Assembly (NCBI GenBank): GCA_016197225.1
Contig: JACPWC010000095.1
Location: 1 to 64,000, forward strand
Direction of reading: 5' to 3'
DNA from: Chloroflexota bacterium
GTDB lineage: Bacteria; Chloroflexota; Anaerolineae; Anaerolineales; VGOW01
DNA: 64,000 nt
The translations under genes and the position numbers were made by a program. The notes beneath the pieces were generated by a model. That model searched no databases and had not been told where the DNA came from. It saw nothing but the letters and a program-made list of their open reading frames with translations. Within the stretch, counting starts at the first letter, position 1, and every line of letters begins with the position of its first letter. Shown here piece by piece: positions 49,437-59,068 of the stretch.

Positions 49437-50417
49437 TTATCGCCCCGGTTCCGGGGTGGGAGCCGCCACTGAGTCGGCGGGGCGGGCCACCATTTTGGAC
49501 TCGTCTTCAAGATGGTGCGAGGCCAGTCGCGGGTTGAGCAATTCTTCCAGCACGTTGCCCAGCAGAACACAGCCCAGCGTTACCCACACAATGGCCAGAC
49601 CGGGCGGCAGGTAAAACCACCACGCCCCGTTGGAAATGGCATTGCGGTCGAAGGCGAAGTTGATCATCGTGCCCCACGACGGCTGAGACGGATCGCCCAG
49701 CCCCAAAAACGCCAGGCCCGATTCGACCAGGATGGCCGTCGAGACGATGAGCACGGTGTTGGCGACGATGAGGGGCATGATTTGCGGCACGATGTGCCGC
49801 ATGATGATGTGGCTATGGCCGGCGCCGATGGCTCGGGCTCGGGCCACAAACTGTCTTTCTTTGATCGTCAGCACTTGTGAGCGGATGAGGCGGGCCGTGC
49901 TCGTCCAGTACAGCAGGCCAATTACCAGAATCAGAATCACAAATGGCGAGATGCCCAAATTGCGCTGCCGCACGGCGGCGACAATGATCAACATCAGGGG
50001 AATGTCGGGAATGACGAGCAGAACGTCGGTGGTTCGCATGAGCAGGGTGTCTATCTTGCCCCCGAAGTAGCCGGACAGAATGCCAAACAAACTGCCGACG
50101 GCCATCGAGAGAAAGCCAGCCAGAAAGCCAATGGTGAGCGAGATGCGCGAACCGTAGGCCAACTGCGACCAAATGTCGTGCCCGGCGTCGTCGGTGCCAA
50201 GCGGGCCATGCTCGGCGGGTGAGGCAAACGTCATCGCCTTGCCGTTGGCATCGCGGATGGTGTCGGAAGTGCCATAGGGAGTCAGCCAGGGCGCGAAGAA
50301 CGCCAGAAACAACGACGAGAATAGGAGAAACGCGCCCAACAAACCGGGCCGGTTGCCCCGGAACACTTTCCAGAAGTCGAGCAGGTTGCGTTTGATGAGA
50401 CTCCAGCGTTCGGACAT
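49437..50417 (-). CDS. Oligopeptide-type ABC transporter permease (OppC-like)
   Basis: A 326-residue permease with an N-terminal cytosolic part, a first helix at about 30-50 and five helices between 90 and 310. The EAA-loop is in FVARARAIGAGHSHIIMRHI (about 190-209). The DPP/OPP family motif PLGTDDAGHDIWSQLAYGSR lies before helix 2. It starts one base from the oppB-like stop (TAATG-type coupling). It partners with the OppB-like subunit to form the channel. Confidence 0.92.
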   Translation of the reverse strand: MSERWSLIKRNLLDFWKVFRGNRPGLLGAFLLFSSLFLAFFAPWLTPYGTSDTIRDANGKAMTFASPAEHGPLGTDDAGHDIWSQLAYGSRISLTIGFLAGFLSMAVGSLFGILSGYFGGKIDTLLMRTTDVLLVIPDIPLMLIIVAAVRQRNLGISPFVILILVIGLLYWTSTARLIRSQVLTIKERQFVARARAIGAGHSHIIMRHIVPQIMPLIVANTVLIVSTAILVESGLAFLGLGDPSQPSWGTMINFAFDRNAISNGAWWFYLPPGLAIVWVTLGCVLLGNVLEELLNPRLASHHLEDESKMVARPADSVAAPTPEPGR

Positions 50418-51394
50418 TACGTTGCCTTCACTCTCGGATCAAGGTAGGTGTAAATGATGTCGGCCAGCAGGTTGGCCCCAATGACGGCCACGGCCAGCAA
50501 CAGGAAAGCGCCCTGGAGCAAAGGGAAGTCCTGCTTGTCGAGCGCCTCTTGAAACAGCTTGCCCAGGCCATCGTAGGAGAAGACCGTCTCAATGTAAATC
50601 GCCCCGGCGACGGTGAAGCCCAGGTTGAGAGCGACGAGGGTGACGATGGGCAACATGGCATTCTTGAGCGCGTGGCGGCGCAGAACCTGCCAGTGGCTCA
50701 ATCCTTTGGCTTTGGCGGTGAGGATGTAATCTTCGCTCAACACTTCCAGCACCGACGAACGCATGATGAGCATGTACTCGCCGAGATAAACGACGGTGAA
50801 AGTGAGGGTGGGCAGGACGAGATGAACGGCCACGTCCGGCCACACCTCCCACAGCGGCTTGCCAATGTTCTCCGGTTGAACCGTGCCGCCGGTGGGCAGG
50901 CCCAGCCAGGTGCTACCCGCCGCCAGTAAAATGATGCCCAGCCAAAAAGTGGGGATGGCCCAGGTGACCAGCGAAAACGTCAACGAGCCAACATCCACCG
51001 CTGTCTTGCGCTTCCAACCCGCAAACAACCCCAGGGCGATGCCAAGCGCAATCGAGAAGGTCTGGCCGAGAGTGACCAGCAAAAGCGTGTTGCCGAGTTT
51101 GGTGGTGAGGATGTCGGAGACCGGGCGGCGCAGTGACCACGAGATGCCCAGGTTGCCTTTAGCCCATTGGCCTAAAGTAGCAAAGAACTGATCGGGGAAC
51201 ACGGGTTTATCCAGCCCGAACTGTGCGCGTAACGCATCCTGCGACTCTTTGGAAATACGGACATTACGCCCGATGACGGCGCGCACCGGATCGCCGGGCA
51301 AGACGCGGAACAGCAGAAAATCCAGCGTCACCACCACGGCCAATGTAATCAGAGCGATGACGACTTTGCGGAGCAGATAATCGCGTCGATTCAT
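50417..51394 (-). CDS. Oligopeptide-type ABC transporter permease (OppB-like)
   Basis: A 325-residue six-helix permease beginning with the OppB/DppB pattern YLLRKVVIALITLAVVVTLDF. The EAA loop is in YILTAKAKGLSHWQVLRRHA (about 215-234). Family features FRVLPGDPVRA and the closing IYTYLDPRVK are intact. It is 26 bases downstream of the binding-protein gene in the order SBP-B-C-D-F typical of peptide and nickel importers. Confidence 0.92.
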   Translation of the reverse strand: MNRRDYLLRKVVIALITLAVVVTLDFLLFRVLPGDPVRAVIGRNVRISKESQDALRAQFGLDKPVFPDQFFATLGQWAKGNLGISWSLRRPVSDILTTKLGNTLLLVTLGQTFSIALGIALGLFAGWKRKTAVDVGSLTFSLVTWAIPTFWLGIILLAAGSTWLGLPTGGTVQPENIGKPLWEVWPDVAVHLVLPTLTFTVVYLGEYMLIMRSSVLEVLSEDYILTAKAKGLSHWQVLRRHALKNAMLPIVTLVALNLGFTVAGAIYIETVFSYDGLGKLFQEALDKQDFPLLQGAFLLLAVAVIGANLLADIIYTYLDPRVKAT

Positions 51395-51420
51395 CGGACC
51401 TCCTTCAGGCTTCAGGCAGG

Positions 51421-53115
51421 CTACTTCACTGGCTCGGCATGTTGCAGAACCAGCGCGTCGGTAATATTGGCGTTAGGCTGGTCGAGCTGGAAATTGGTGA
51501 AACGATCTGAGCGGTAGGCGTAGAGATCGTCGTAATTGTAAAGTACGATGTACGGATTGTCCTTGAACAACATCTCCTGCATCTTCCAAATGATCTGCTG
51601 GCGGTCTGCCGGGTCGCCGGACTTTTGCTGATCGAGATACAACTGATCGTAGTCCGAGTTGCAATAGCCGCTGTCGCTCCAACCGCCCACGACGAACTGA
51701 TCGCAGAGCATGATGCTCAGGATGAAGTCCGGGTCGGGGTCGCCGCCCCAGCCCCAAATGACCAGGTCGTAATCGCCGACGCCGGTGGTGGCGGCGATCA
51801 GCGTGTCGGCGTCCACGGCCTCCGGGCTGGCCTTGATGCCAATGTCCTTGAGCCAGTTGGAGATCAAATCGGCGTCGCGGGCATATTCGGACGAGGTCGC
51901 ATCATACTGCAACCGCATCTCCAACCTCACCCCGTCTTTCTCCCGGATTCCGTCCGCGCCTTTGGCATAACCGGCATCGTCGAGAATTTGGTTGGCTTTT
52001 GCCGGGTCAAACTGAACATCCTGCACGTTGGAATTGTGCCAGAAGCCGCCGCCCAAAGCCGGAGCGACGATTGACCAGCCGGGCTTGCCCAGCCCCTGAA
52101 ACACAATGTCCACCAGGTCTTGTTTGTTGATGGCCTGAGCAATGGCCAGCTTCACTTGCGGGTCTTTCAGCGCCGGGTTGCCGGTGGGGGCCGTGTCGTT
52201 GTCGTCGCGCACCGAGTTGACAATCAACTCGTCGAACGAACGGCTCGGCAGGTTGACGGCCACCACGTTATCAAATGTCTTCACCGTCTCAAAGGCGCTG
52301 TTCGGCACGAGGTTGATCACGTCAATATCGCCCACCTTCAAGGCTTGCACCAATGCGTCCGAGTTGTCGAACGTCTGGAAGATGAGCTGATCGACGACGG
52401 GCCGCCCGTCATAGAAATCCGGGTCGGCGTCGAGGATCAGGACGTTTTGATCCTTTTCCCACGTTTTGAGGCTGAAGGCCCCGCTTCCAATCAACTGGTC
52501 GTTGGTAAAGTTCTGTAAGGCCTCGGTGGTGTCGAGAGGCTCGAAGTCTGCCCGCCAGAGCGCGTACAGGAACGACACCCGGTATTCCATGTTGCTGATG
52601 GGATAGTCGAGGGTGATCTGCACCGTCTTGTCGTCGAGGGCAGTTATTTCTTTGAAGCCGTTGGTGTAGTTGACCAGGGTGGCCCAGCCCTCGGGGTCAT
52701 TGTGAATCTCGTTGATGCTCCAGGCCACATCTTCCGCTGTGAGCGGCGTGCCGTTGTGATACTTGATATTGTCTTTGAGGGTAAACGTCCAGGTCAGGTT
52801 ATCGTCGGAGTGAGACCAACTGGCGGCCAGGTCGCCGTAGTACTGGCCGTCGAGGCCTTCCTTGACGAGCGAGCTGTAGACCAGATCGAAGATGGTATAG
52901 GACGCGGCCAAAAAGGCATAAGCCGGGTTGAGCGTGTCAGGGGGGAATTGACTGCCAATTTTCATCACCACCGGCTCACCCGAAGCGGGCGCGGTCGTGG
53001 CCGCCGGTTGGGTGGCGACGGGCGCGGCAGTGGTGGCGCTCCCGCTGCCGCAGGCCGAAACCATAATGGTCAGGGTCAGTAGAACGGGTAAATACCAGTG
53101 TCGTTTCGTGGACAT
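51421..53115 (-). CDS. Peptide-type ABC transporter substrate-binding lipoprotein
   Basis: A 564-residue family-5 (SBP_bac_5) binding protein. Signal peptide and lipobox VSAC (Cys22), an Ala/Thr-rich linker, and the family segments KIGSQFPPDTLNPAYAFLAA (near 55-74), WTFTLKDNIKYHNGTPLTAE (about 117-136) and a C-terminal half with LISNWLKDIGIKASPEAVD. The family binds peptides, dipeptides, nickel or sugars; neighbouring peptidase genes favour peptides. The ATG at 53115 has an AGGAGGA site. It is the first gene of the transporter operon. Confidence 0.9.
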   Translation of the reverse strand: MSTKRHWYLPVLLTLTIMVSACGSGSATTAAPVATQPAATTAPASGEPVVMKIGSQFPPDTLNPAYAFLAASYTIFDLVYSSLVKEGLDGQYYGDLAASWSHSDDNLTWTFTLKDNIKYHNGTPLTAEDVAWSINEIHNDPEGWATLVNYTNGFKEITALDDKTVQITLDYPISNMEYRVSFLYALWRADFEPLDTTEALQNFTNDQLIGSGAFSLKTWEKDQNVLILDADPDFYDGRPVVDQLIFQTFDNSDALVQALKVGDIDVINLVPNSAFETVKTFDNVVAVNLPSRSFDELIVNSVRDDNDTAPTGNPALKDPQVKLAIAQAINKQDLVDIVFQGLGKPGWSIVAPALGGGFWHNSNVQDVQFDPAKANQILDDAGYAKGADGIREKDGVRLEMRLQYDATSSEYARDADLISNWLKDIGIKASPEAVDADTLIAATTGVGDYDLVIWGWGGDPDPDFILSIMLCDQFVVGGWSDSGYCNSDYDQLYLDQQKSGDPADRQQIIWKMQEMLFKDNPYIVLYNYDDLYAYRSDRFTNFQLDQPNANITDALVLQHAEPVK

Positions 53116-53219
53116 GTGTCTCCTCCTGATGATTTGGTTGTAAGTTGTGGCCGTCGGCCACACGGCGTTTTGTGCCCTTAGAGTAGCACGATTATTTGGA
53201 TCGGGCAATCAGAGTCATA

Positions 53220-53279
53220 ACACGGATGCGTGGAATTTAACGGATCGATCTGTTCGCTTCGCGTTCCACGCATCCATGT
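53220..53279. repeat. GGATGCGTGGAA inverted pair
   Basis: ACACGGATGCGTGGAA (53220) and TTCCACGCATCCATGT (53264) pair at 15 of 16 positions, just before the CocE stop. GTGGCCGTCGGCCAC at 53147 is another short palindrome. These occupy the 165-base spacer. Confidence 0.7.
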
Positions 53280-53280
53280 T

Positions 53281-55323
53281 CTACACCATGTCACGCGGCA
53301 CGGCAAATGTCCACGTTTTGCTGAAGACGCGCGTGTTCCCCTCGTGAGCATTCACACTGTTCGTGACCCGGAAAGTCGTCGCGTCTGAGGTCATCAGGCT
53401 CGACGTTTCAATGCGAACGCGCCAGTCGCCGCGCCGCAGTTCAGCCGAACGATCACACTTCACCGTTGCCGAGAGCGGGTCGCCTTCGACGATGGTGTAA
53501 GTGTCAGTGTCGTCGTTGTCGTACTCCAAACCGTCGGGATAGCGCGCGCGCCCCGAGTCGTTGTGATCCACCAGAGTGTGTTTGCCGCTGATCAAATCAT
53601 GATGCACTTCACGCGAGCGGTTGGCGACGCGCAAGGTTGTCAACGAGAGCGGCGTGGAAACTTCGGGCGGCTCAAACGGCTGGAGAGTCGAATCGGCAGG
53701 CTGAGCAAATCGCGTAGGCAGATTCAAATAACTGTTTGATCCTGTGAAGAGGGTAAGAATGACAGGCTTGGGTGAGGGCCAGGCAAACGGCCAATACGTC
53801 GGGGAGACCGCCACTCGAATCCGGTGGCCTTTGGCTATCGAATACCCGATTGCGTTTAGCTTCACTGTCACGGTATAACGTTTGCCCGGTTCAACGAGCG
53901 ACGGCTCCTCGTGAGAGTCGCGGTGGGTGAGGTTGAGCAGGCCTCGGGTGATTAACGTCGAAGTCCCCCTTGGTGAAACGTCGCACAGTCGGACAGCGAT
54001 CAGCGCGTTCGGTTGATCCACCGACACGCTCAGAGTTGCTTCGGGGAAGCCGAGAATGTCGAGTGGCGAGTCGAGCGGCGCCGAGTCGAAGCAGAGCGAG
54101 AGGGCGTCGTCGGGGCGCTGATCGGTCGGAAAATCGCCGGGCAGACCATAGGCACACCACACGCCCGCCATCAAGCCATTGGCTTGCGCGCCGGTGAGAG
54201 TGAGTTGAGATTCTGGGGCAGAGGTCTTGGAGAGGCCGTTGTTGGTAATTAGTAATTGGTGATTGGTTATTGAGGCTGGCGGCCAGGTGGAGTCGGCAAC
54301 CCACTTGCCCGGCCAGCGAGGGTGATGCGCGGCAGGCGGCACACTATCCAAAATATAGGAGCGCAACATTGGCTCTTCCATGATGCCAGTGCCGTAGGTC
54401 CCTTTGAGCCAGTAATCCCACCAGCGCAAACATTCCTGGTTGAAGCCGATGGCCGGTTCCGGCACGCCTTCTTCGGGATAGTTATGCGCCCACGGGCCGA
54501 TGAGGCCCTTGCGCGGGCAGGAGAGATTTTCGAACAAACGCGGGATGGCGTTTGTGTAAGCATCGGCCCAGCCGCCGATAGCATAGACGGCGCAGGTAAT
54601 GTCGCCGTAGGGGCGGTTCACGAACCGCCCCTCCTCACACACCGAGCCGTGTTTCCAAAACGCATCGCGCCGCTGGTGCGTAAGCCAGGCCTCGACAAAG
54701 GGCGGCGTGTTTTCGAGCCGGTTGAGCCACATCTCGCGCCAGCGCTCGCCGACGAATTTTGGATCGGGCGGCTTGGCGTTGTAGAGGAGCATGATGGACG
54801 CCCAGGACAGCATTTCGTCGGCCAGCAGACAGCCGCCCATGTAATGCACGTCGTCGGCGTAGCGGTCGTCGGTGGAGCAGACGGTGATGATGGCTTTGAG
54901 TTCGGGCGGCCTGCGGGCGGCGATTTGCAAGCCGTTGAAGCCGCCCCACGATTTGCCGATGATGCCGACGTTGCCAGAGCACCATTTTTGCGCCGCGATC
55001 CACTTCAACACTTCGAGCGCATCGTCCTGCTCTCGAAGCAAATACTCGTCGAGCAGGAGGCCGTCGGAGTCGCCACTGCCGCGCATGTCCACCCGCACGC
55101 AGGCGTAGCCGTGCCCGGCGACGTAGGGATGCCGGATCGAGTCGCGGAGGGCCGTGCCGTCATTCTTGCGATACGGAATGTATTCGAGAATGGCGGGAAC
55201 AGGATTGCTTTCAGCGTCAACCGGCAACCAGATGCGGGCGGCCAGCTTTGTGCCGTCGGCCAGCGGGATGAAGGTGTTTTCGATTTCGCGAGTGGGGTGA
55301 GGGAGGGCGGTTTTGATTTGCAT
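53281..55323 (-). CDS. CocE/NonD-family serine hydrolase (S15)
   Basis: A 680-residue alpha/beta hydrolase of the X-Pro dipeptidyl-peptidase/cocaine-esterase family. Nucleophile Ser125 is in GKSWGGF, the acid Asp probably lies near 275 and the His in GLIGPWAHNYPE. The C-terminal jelly-roll (PepX_C) domain spans about 400-680. No signal peptide. A heptamer repeat (ACCAATN words) encodes SITNHQLLITNNG in the linker before the C-terminal domain. A paralogue lies at 59069. Close to the Opp-like operon, so peptide processing is plausible. Confidence 0.88.
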   Translation of the reverse strand: MQIKTALPHPTREIENTFIPLADGTKLAARIWLPVDAESNPVPAILEYIPYRKNDGTALRDSIRHPYVAGHGYACVRVDMRGSGDSDGLLLDEYLLREQDDALEVLKWIAAQKWCSGNVGIIGKSWGGFNGLQIAARRPPELKAIITVCSTDDRYADDVHYMGGCLLADEMLSWASIMLLYNAKPPDPKFVGERWREMWLNRLENTPPFVEAWLTHQRRDAFWKHGSVCEEGRFVNRPYGDITCAVYAIGGWADAYTNAIPRLFENLSCPRKGLIGPWAHNYPEEGVPEPAIGFNQECLRWWDYWLKGTYGTGIMEEPMLRSYILDSVPPAAHHPRWPGKWVADSTWPPASITNHQLLITNNGLSKTSAPESQLTLTGAQANGLMAGVWCAYGLPGDFPTDQRPDDALSLCFDSAPLDSPLDILGFPEATLSVSVDQPNALIAVRLCDVSPRGTSTLITRGLLNLTHRDSHEEPSLVEPGKRYTVTVKLNAIGYSIAKGHRIRVAVSPTYWPFAWPSPKPVILTLFTGSNSYLNLPTRFAQPADSTLQPFEPPEVSTPLSLTTLRVANRSREVHHDLISGKHTLVDHNDSGRARYPDGLEYDNDDTDTYTIVEGDPLSATVKCDRSAELRRGDWRVRIETSSLMTSDATTFRVTNSVNAHEGNTRVFSKTWTFAVPRDMV
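54244..54275. repeat. ACCAATN heptamer repeat inside the CocE gene
   Basis: On the minus strand ACCAATC, ACCAATT, ACTAATT, ACCAAC in 7-base steps, translated in frame. Confidence 0.7.
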
Positions 55324-55488
55324 TTCTTTTGAAGTCAGAGGGCAGTAAGGGGTGCTCTCTAATCCGCTAATAGTCTCTGGTTCTTTGATGCCCTTTGTTC
55401 CTTCGGCGGCGGCATCCCAGCAGGGGCCGGGTAACTTAAGATCAAAGGTGATGGGCGGATTAGATGGCGACTCTCGGGCCTACCAATT

Positions 55489-55917
55489 CTATTTTCGATT
55501 GACCATCACCAACCCAACAATGCAAACCACCACGCCGATCAGATTCGTCAGTGTGATTTTGTCTTTGAACAGCAACAGCCCCACAGGAATCAAAATCAAG
55601 GCGCTGGCGACGTTGGTGACCGTGCCAGCGATGCCGAGATTCCAGCCCGAACGGTAGACGAGCAAAAATCCCATTTCCAGGCCGACGAGGGCGAAGGCTA
55701 ACGCGAGGCTGGCCCAATTCAACTGCTTGAAGGCGTTGCTCAGCCCATCTTTGATCGGGTAGAAAGGGATGAGGCCCAGGCAGAGCACAAGCGACGTAGC
55801 GTAAGTGACGAGGAGGGCAAGGGCCGGATTGGCGTTGACTGGAGTGAGCTTTTGAAAAAGGTGATAGAGAGCGCTGGAGACGACGGCAAGGCTGATGGAA
55901 AAATAGAAGAGAAACAT
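55489..55917 (-). CDS. Half-size EamA/DMT transporter
   Basis: A 142-residue protein with four to five hydrophobic helices, one EamA repeat (SMR-like size). It has the family ending LIGVVVCIVGLVMVN. Half-size members usually work as dimers or pairs; no partner gene adjoins it. The spacer 55324-55488 upstream of the CocE gene holds no recognisable gene. A repeat array lies on its other side. Confidence 0.75.
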   Translation of the reverse strand: MFLFYFSISLAVVSSALYHLFQKLTPVNANPALALLVTYATSLVLCLGLIPFYPIKDGLSNAFKQLNWASLALAFALVGLEMGFLLVYRSGWNLGIAGTVTNVASALILIPVGLLLFKDKITLTNLIGVVVCIVGLVMVNRK

Positions 55918-55919
55918 AA

Positions 55920-55998
55920 GGCTTTGCCACGAATCGCTTTGCGCGAATGATCACGAAACCTTTGTTCTTCGTGTAAATTCGTGCAATTCGTGGCTGGT
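55920..55998. repeat. Inverted ATTCGTGNA nonamer array
   Basis: GCCACGAAT (55926) pairs with ATTCGTGGC (55986). TTCGTGTAA, ATTCGTGCA, ATTCGTGGC step at nine bases on the right. Shares its words with 62110-62187. Confidence 0.75.
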
Positions 55999-56002
55999 GT
56001 TT

Positions 56003-57406
56003 TTACCTGCCCTTCGTATACCAAATTGACCCCGGGCTGTCGTAGCTGTAGCCTTCGCCCATAATCACATGGGTGTTGCCCTGATCGTCAATGTCCATCT
56101 CGTAGTAGTCGCCGAACGGGAAGCGGAAGCCGTCGGCGGTGATGTAACTATGCCCGGCGACGAAGGTCGAAATGTCAACTTCAGACGACCAGGTTAAGCC
56201 GCTGTTGGTGGAACTACGGTAGTAAGTATTCCAGAATCCGCTGGGCGAGCGAGCATCCATCCACGAGATGCGAACGTCGCCAGCGGCTCCGGCGGCGATG
56301 GCCGGGAAGGCGTGCGGCGTGTTGGCAGGCGCGAGCGACACGTCCGCTTTGGTTGACCATGTCCCACCGCCGTTGGTGGATTTGGCGAAGTAGATGCGGC
56401 TCGGGGTTTTGTCGGTCACGTTTGAATTCCACAACGCATACAAAGTGCCTGCCGCGTCCGAGGCCATCGTCATTTGTGCGCCGAGGTAAGCCCAGCCGCA
56501 TAAGTAGGCCGAGCAGTCCGGCGGCGCGCCTGACACGTCGAGCACAGTGTTTGTCCAAGTGGCCCCGCCGTCCGACGATTTGCTCACGTACAAATTCACT
56601 GGCCCTTTCGCGCCGCCGTTTTGTTTGTAACCGGCCCACGAGAAGTACACACTGCCGTCGGGCGTTACCGTGCCGCCGCCCGCCAGCGACCAGCCCAGCT
56701 TGGCATTTGGATTGATCTGAGCAACAGTGAACGTTGCGCCGCCATTGTGCGACGAAGCCGCCCATACTTTTTGGGCATGGTTGAAGACCACGTACACGTT
56801 CTGGCCGCGCACGGCCAGGATGGGCTTGTCGGTTCCGGCGTTGGTGCTTTCGGCGGTGACAACCGACCACGTTGCTCCAAAGTCAATGGACTTGGCGACG
56901 ACAGTGTCGCTCTTTCCGTTCTGCAACCACGAAGCGTACATGGTTTGACCGTCAACCGGGTCAACCACAATTTGCGCATCCCACTGGCCGGTTCCGGGCG
57001 GGGCAATCTGCGTCGGCGCGGCCCATGTCGCGCCGCGATCATTGCTGATTTGCAGAATCATGGTCGGGTTGGGACAAGACGGGCAACCCGGAACGCCCAG
57101 GTATTGCGGGTAGAGCATGTAGACGTGTCCGAAACGATCGGCGGCAATGGCCGGTTCCCATTGATCGCCCGAAGTGTAGCCGAGTCGGGTTTGTGCAGAG
57201 AAGCCGCCAGCCAGCGGCGGCAAAGCCGCCGTCGTCCTTTGAACGACCGGCGCATTCACCACACTCGCCAGCACCGTTCCACTACGGCGCTTGGCCTTGA
57301 GTCCCGCGCCGCTCCCGGCGCTGATCAGCATCGTCAACAATACAACCAGCAATAGAAGGAGTGTTGATTGATACAGCCACGAACGTGATGGACGGGTTGT
57401 GTTCAT
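56003..57406 (-). CDS. Exported BNR-repeat (sialidase-like) protein
   Basis: A 467-residue protein with an N-terminal signal or anchor helix (about 12-34) and a propeller of BNR/Asp-box-type repeats: the SxDxGxTW pattern appears as SNDRGATWAAP, SIDFGATWS, SSDGGATWTN, STNGGGTWST and STNSGLTWSS. Sialidases share this fold but the catalytic Arg triad is not evident, so it may bind or simply be a propeller scaffold. A consensus promoter precedes it and GGAGG lies before the ATG. Confidence 0.8.
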   Translation of the reverse strand: MNTTRPSRSWLYQSTLLLLLVVLLTMLISAGSGAGLKAKRRSGTVLASVVNAPVVQRTTAALPPLAGGFSAQTRLGYTSGDQWEPAIAADRFGHVYMLYPQYLGVPGCPSCPNPTMILQISNDRGATWAAPTQIAPPGTGQWDAQIVVDPVDGQTMYASWLQNGKSDTVVAKSIDFGATWSVVTAESTNAGTDKPILAVRGQNVYVVFNHAQKVWAASSHNGGATFTVAQINPNAKLGWSLAGGGTVTPDGSVYFSWAGYKQNGGAKGPVNLYVSKSSDGGATWTNTVLDVSGAPPDCSAYLCGWAYLGAQMTMASDAAGTLYALWNSNVTDKTPSRIYFAKSTNGGGTWSTKADVSLAPANTPHAFPAIAAGAAGDVRISWMDARSPSGFWNTYYRSSTNSGLTWSSEVDISTFVAGHSYITADGFRFPFGDYYEMDIDDQGNTHVIMGEGYSYDSPGSIWYTKGR

Positions 57407-57432
57407 GTCGGCCTCCAGCGAAGATTTGTCAC

Positions 57433-57460
57433 AGTATAGAGTCAAAGCGAATGATGTCAA
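57433..57460 (-). promoter_or_regulatory. Sigma70-type promoter for the BNR gene
   Basis: On the minus strand TTGACA (57460-57455), a 16-base spacer and TATACT (57438-57433), 26 bases before the start codon. Confidence 0.65.
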
Positions 57461-57482
57461 GCGGCTGTTTGAGAGACCGGGT

Positions 57483-57488
57483 TATACT
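57483..57488 (+). promoter_or_regulatory. -10 box for the P1 peptidase
   Basis: TATACT 29 bases before the ATG at 57518, divergent from the promoter at 57433. No good -35. Confidence 0.35.
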
Positions 57489-57517
57489 TGTCGCACTTCA
57501 TTCTCAGGAGGAATTTT

Positions 57518-58597
57518 ATGACCCGCGCTCGACTTCGTGATCTCGGCATCACTATCGGCACTTATCCCGCTGGCCCGAACAACGCCATCACCGACGTGCC
57601 CGGCGTGTGGGTGGGTCACACCACGCTCATCCACGACGGACCACGAATCGCCCGCACCGGGGTGACGGTGATCGCGCCGCGTGAGGGCAATATCTGGAAG
57701 GATAATGCGTTTGCGGGCTTTCACTCGTTCAACGGGTGCGGCGAGATGACGGGCATGCACTGGCTCACCGAGTCCGGCCTGCTCTGTTCGCCTATTGCGA
57801 TCACCAACACCCATCAGGTGGGGCTGGTGCATGAAGCGATGGTGAGCTACGGCCACGAGCGCGGCCACACCGACATTGGCGCTCTGCCGGTGGTGGCCGA
57901 AACGTGGGACGGCTGGCTGAACGACGCTGACGCCCATCAACTCACGAAAGAGCATGTCTACGCCGCGCTGGACAACGCCGCCCCCGGCTTGGTGGCCGAG
58001 GGTTGTGTAGGCGGCGGAACCGGCATGATTTGCAACGACTTCAAGGGCGGCATCGGCACTTCGTCGCGCGTTGTCGAAACCAAGAGCGGCACGTACACAA
58101 TTGGGGCGCTGGTGCAGGCCAATCACGGCGACCGTAACTTGTTTCGGATAGACGGGGTTCCGGTTGGGCGCGAAATTCCGGCGACGCACACACCCATGCC
58201 CTGGGGCGAAGCGCCCGACACCAGTTCCATCATCATCATCGTCGCCACCGATGCGCCGTTAATCCCGACCCAGTGCAACCGGCTGGCCCAGCGGGCCACA
58301 GTCGGTCTGGCGCGCACGGGTGGCATTGGCCACAATGGCAGTGGCGACATCTTTCTGGCCTTTGCCACCGGCAACCACTTCGCCGATCACGGCGAGTCGC
58401 TCTACGATTTGAAGATGATGCCGCATCATCACCTGAACGAGATATTTGAAGCTGAGGCTGAAGTGGTGGAAGAAGCAATCCTGAACGTGCTGACGGCGGC
58501 GGAGACCACGACCGGCTTCAAGGGCCGCACGGCGCATGCGTTGCCGTTGGAGGAGGTGAGGAGAGTGATGGAGAAATATAACAGGAAGCTATTATGA
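57518..58597 (+). CDS. P1-family aminopeptidase (DmpA/BapA-like)
   Basis: A 359-residue Ntn-type aminopeptidase made as a precursor that cuts itself into two chains. The conserved N-terminus TDVPGVWVGHTTL and the processing region EGCVGGGTGMICNDFKGGIG followed by TSSRVV contain the Gly-x-x-Ser-type cleavage and nucleophile region of DmpA; the nucleophile is a Ser in GTSS. Later residues NHFADHGESLYDLKMMPH fit the family. Acts on L- or D-aminoacyl peptides or beta-peptides. AGGAGG precedes ATG 57518. Its neighbours suggest peptide catabolism. Confidence 0.9.
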   Translation: MTRARLRDLGITIGTYPAGPNNAITDVPGVWVGHTTLIHDGPRIARTGVTVIAPREGNIWKDNAFAGFHSFNGCGEMTGMHWLTESGLLCSPIAITNTHQVGLVHEAMVSYGHERGHTDIGALPVVAETWDGWLNDADAHQLTKEHVYAALDNAAPGLVAEGCVGGGTGMICNDFKGGIGTSSRVVETKSGTYTIGALVQANHGDRNLFRIDGVPVGREIPATHTPMPWGEAPDTSSIIIIVATDAPLIPTQCNRLAQRATVGLARTGGIGHNGSGDIFLAFATGNHFADHGESLYDLKMMPHHHLNEIFEAEAEVVEEAILNVLTAAETTTGFKGRTAHALPLEEVRRVMEKYNRKLL

Positions 58598-58658
58598 TAT
58601 ACAGACTTGGCACTCTACAATTACGACTCTAAAGAGGCTTATAACGGAGGAAAATGTT

Positions 58659-59063
58659 ATGGAGTTTGCGATGCCTTTTGTTGCGCTTTTCCTATCCATC
58701 TTCACGCCTTGGCTGGCTGTTTGGATGCTTTTCGAGAAAATTCGCAAGAAAGAAGTCTCAAGAAAATGGATCACATTAATGTGGGTTGCAACAGCATTCT
58801 TGATAAGCGCGGCTACGGTGTTAGTTTTACGATGGCTTCTGCCGATGTCATATCTCGAAAGTGCTCATTTGCATAATGTGTTTTGGGTTTTTCTCGGAGG
58901 GTCTAATTTTGTAAGAGGATGGGCACAGTTCCCTGAGGTTAGACAGAAATATGGAGCCCACTCATCGGTTGAGGCTGTGCATCTAATTTGGATGCTGGTA
59001 ATGCCGTTCCTCGTTATTGCGAATTTGTATAGCATACTTGAAAGATTGATAAAGTCATATTGA
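58659..59063 (+). CDS. Small membrane protein of unknown function
   Basis: A 134-residue protein with four hydrophobic helices (about 5-22, 38-60, 70-88, 110-128). GGAGG lies eight bases before the ATG. It is AT-rich against the neighbourhood. The following CocE gene overlaps or abuts its stop, so they may be co-translated. No family recognised, and no cassette-like core sites were found around it. Confidence 0.6.
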   Translation: MEFAMPFVALFLSIFTPWLAVWMLFEKIRKKEVSRKWITLMWVATAFLISAATVLVLRWLLPMSYLESAHLHNVFWVFLGGSNFVRGWAQFPEVRQKYGAHSSVEAVHLIWMLVMPFLVIANLYSILERLIKSY

Positions 59064-59068
59064 TCCCC

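Noticed and set aside
56003-57406. True sialidase
   Set aside because: Only the Asp-box repeats are clear; the catalytic residues are not.
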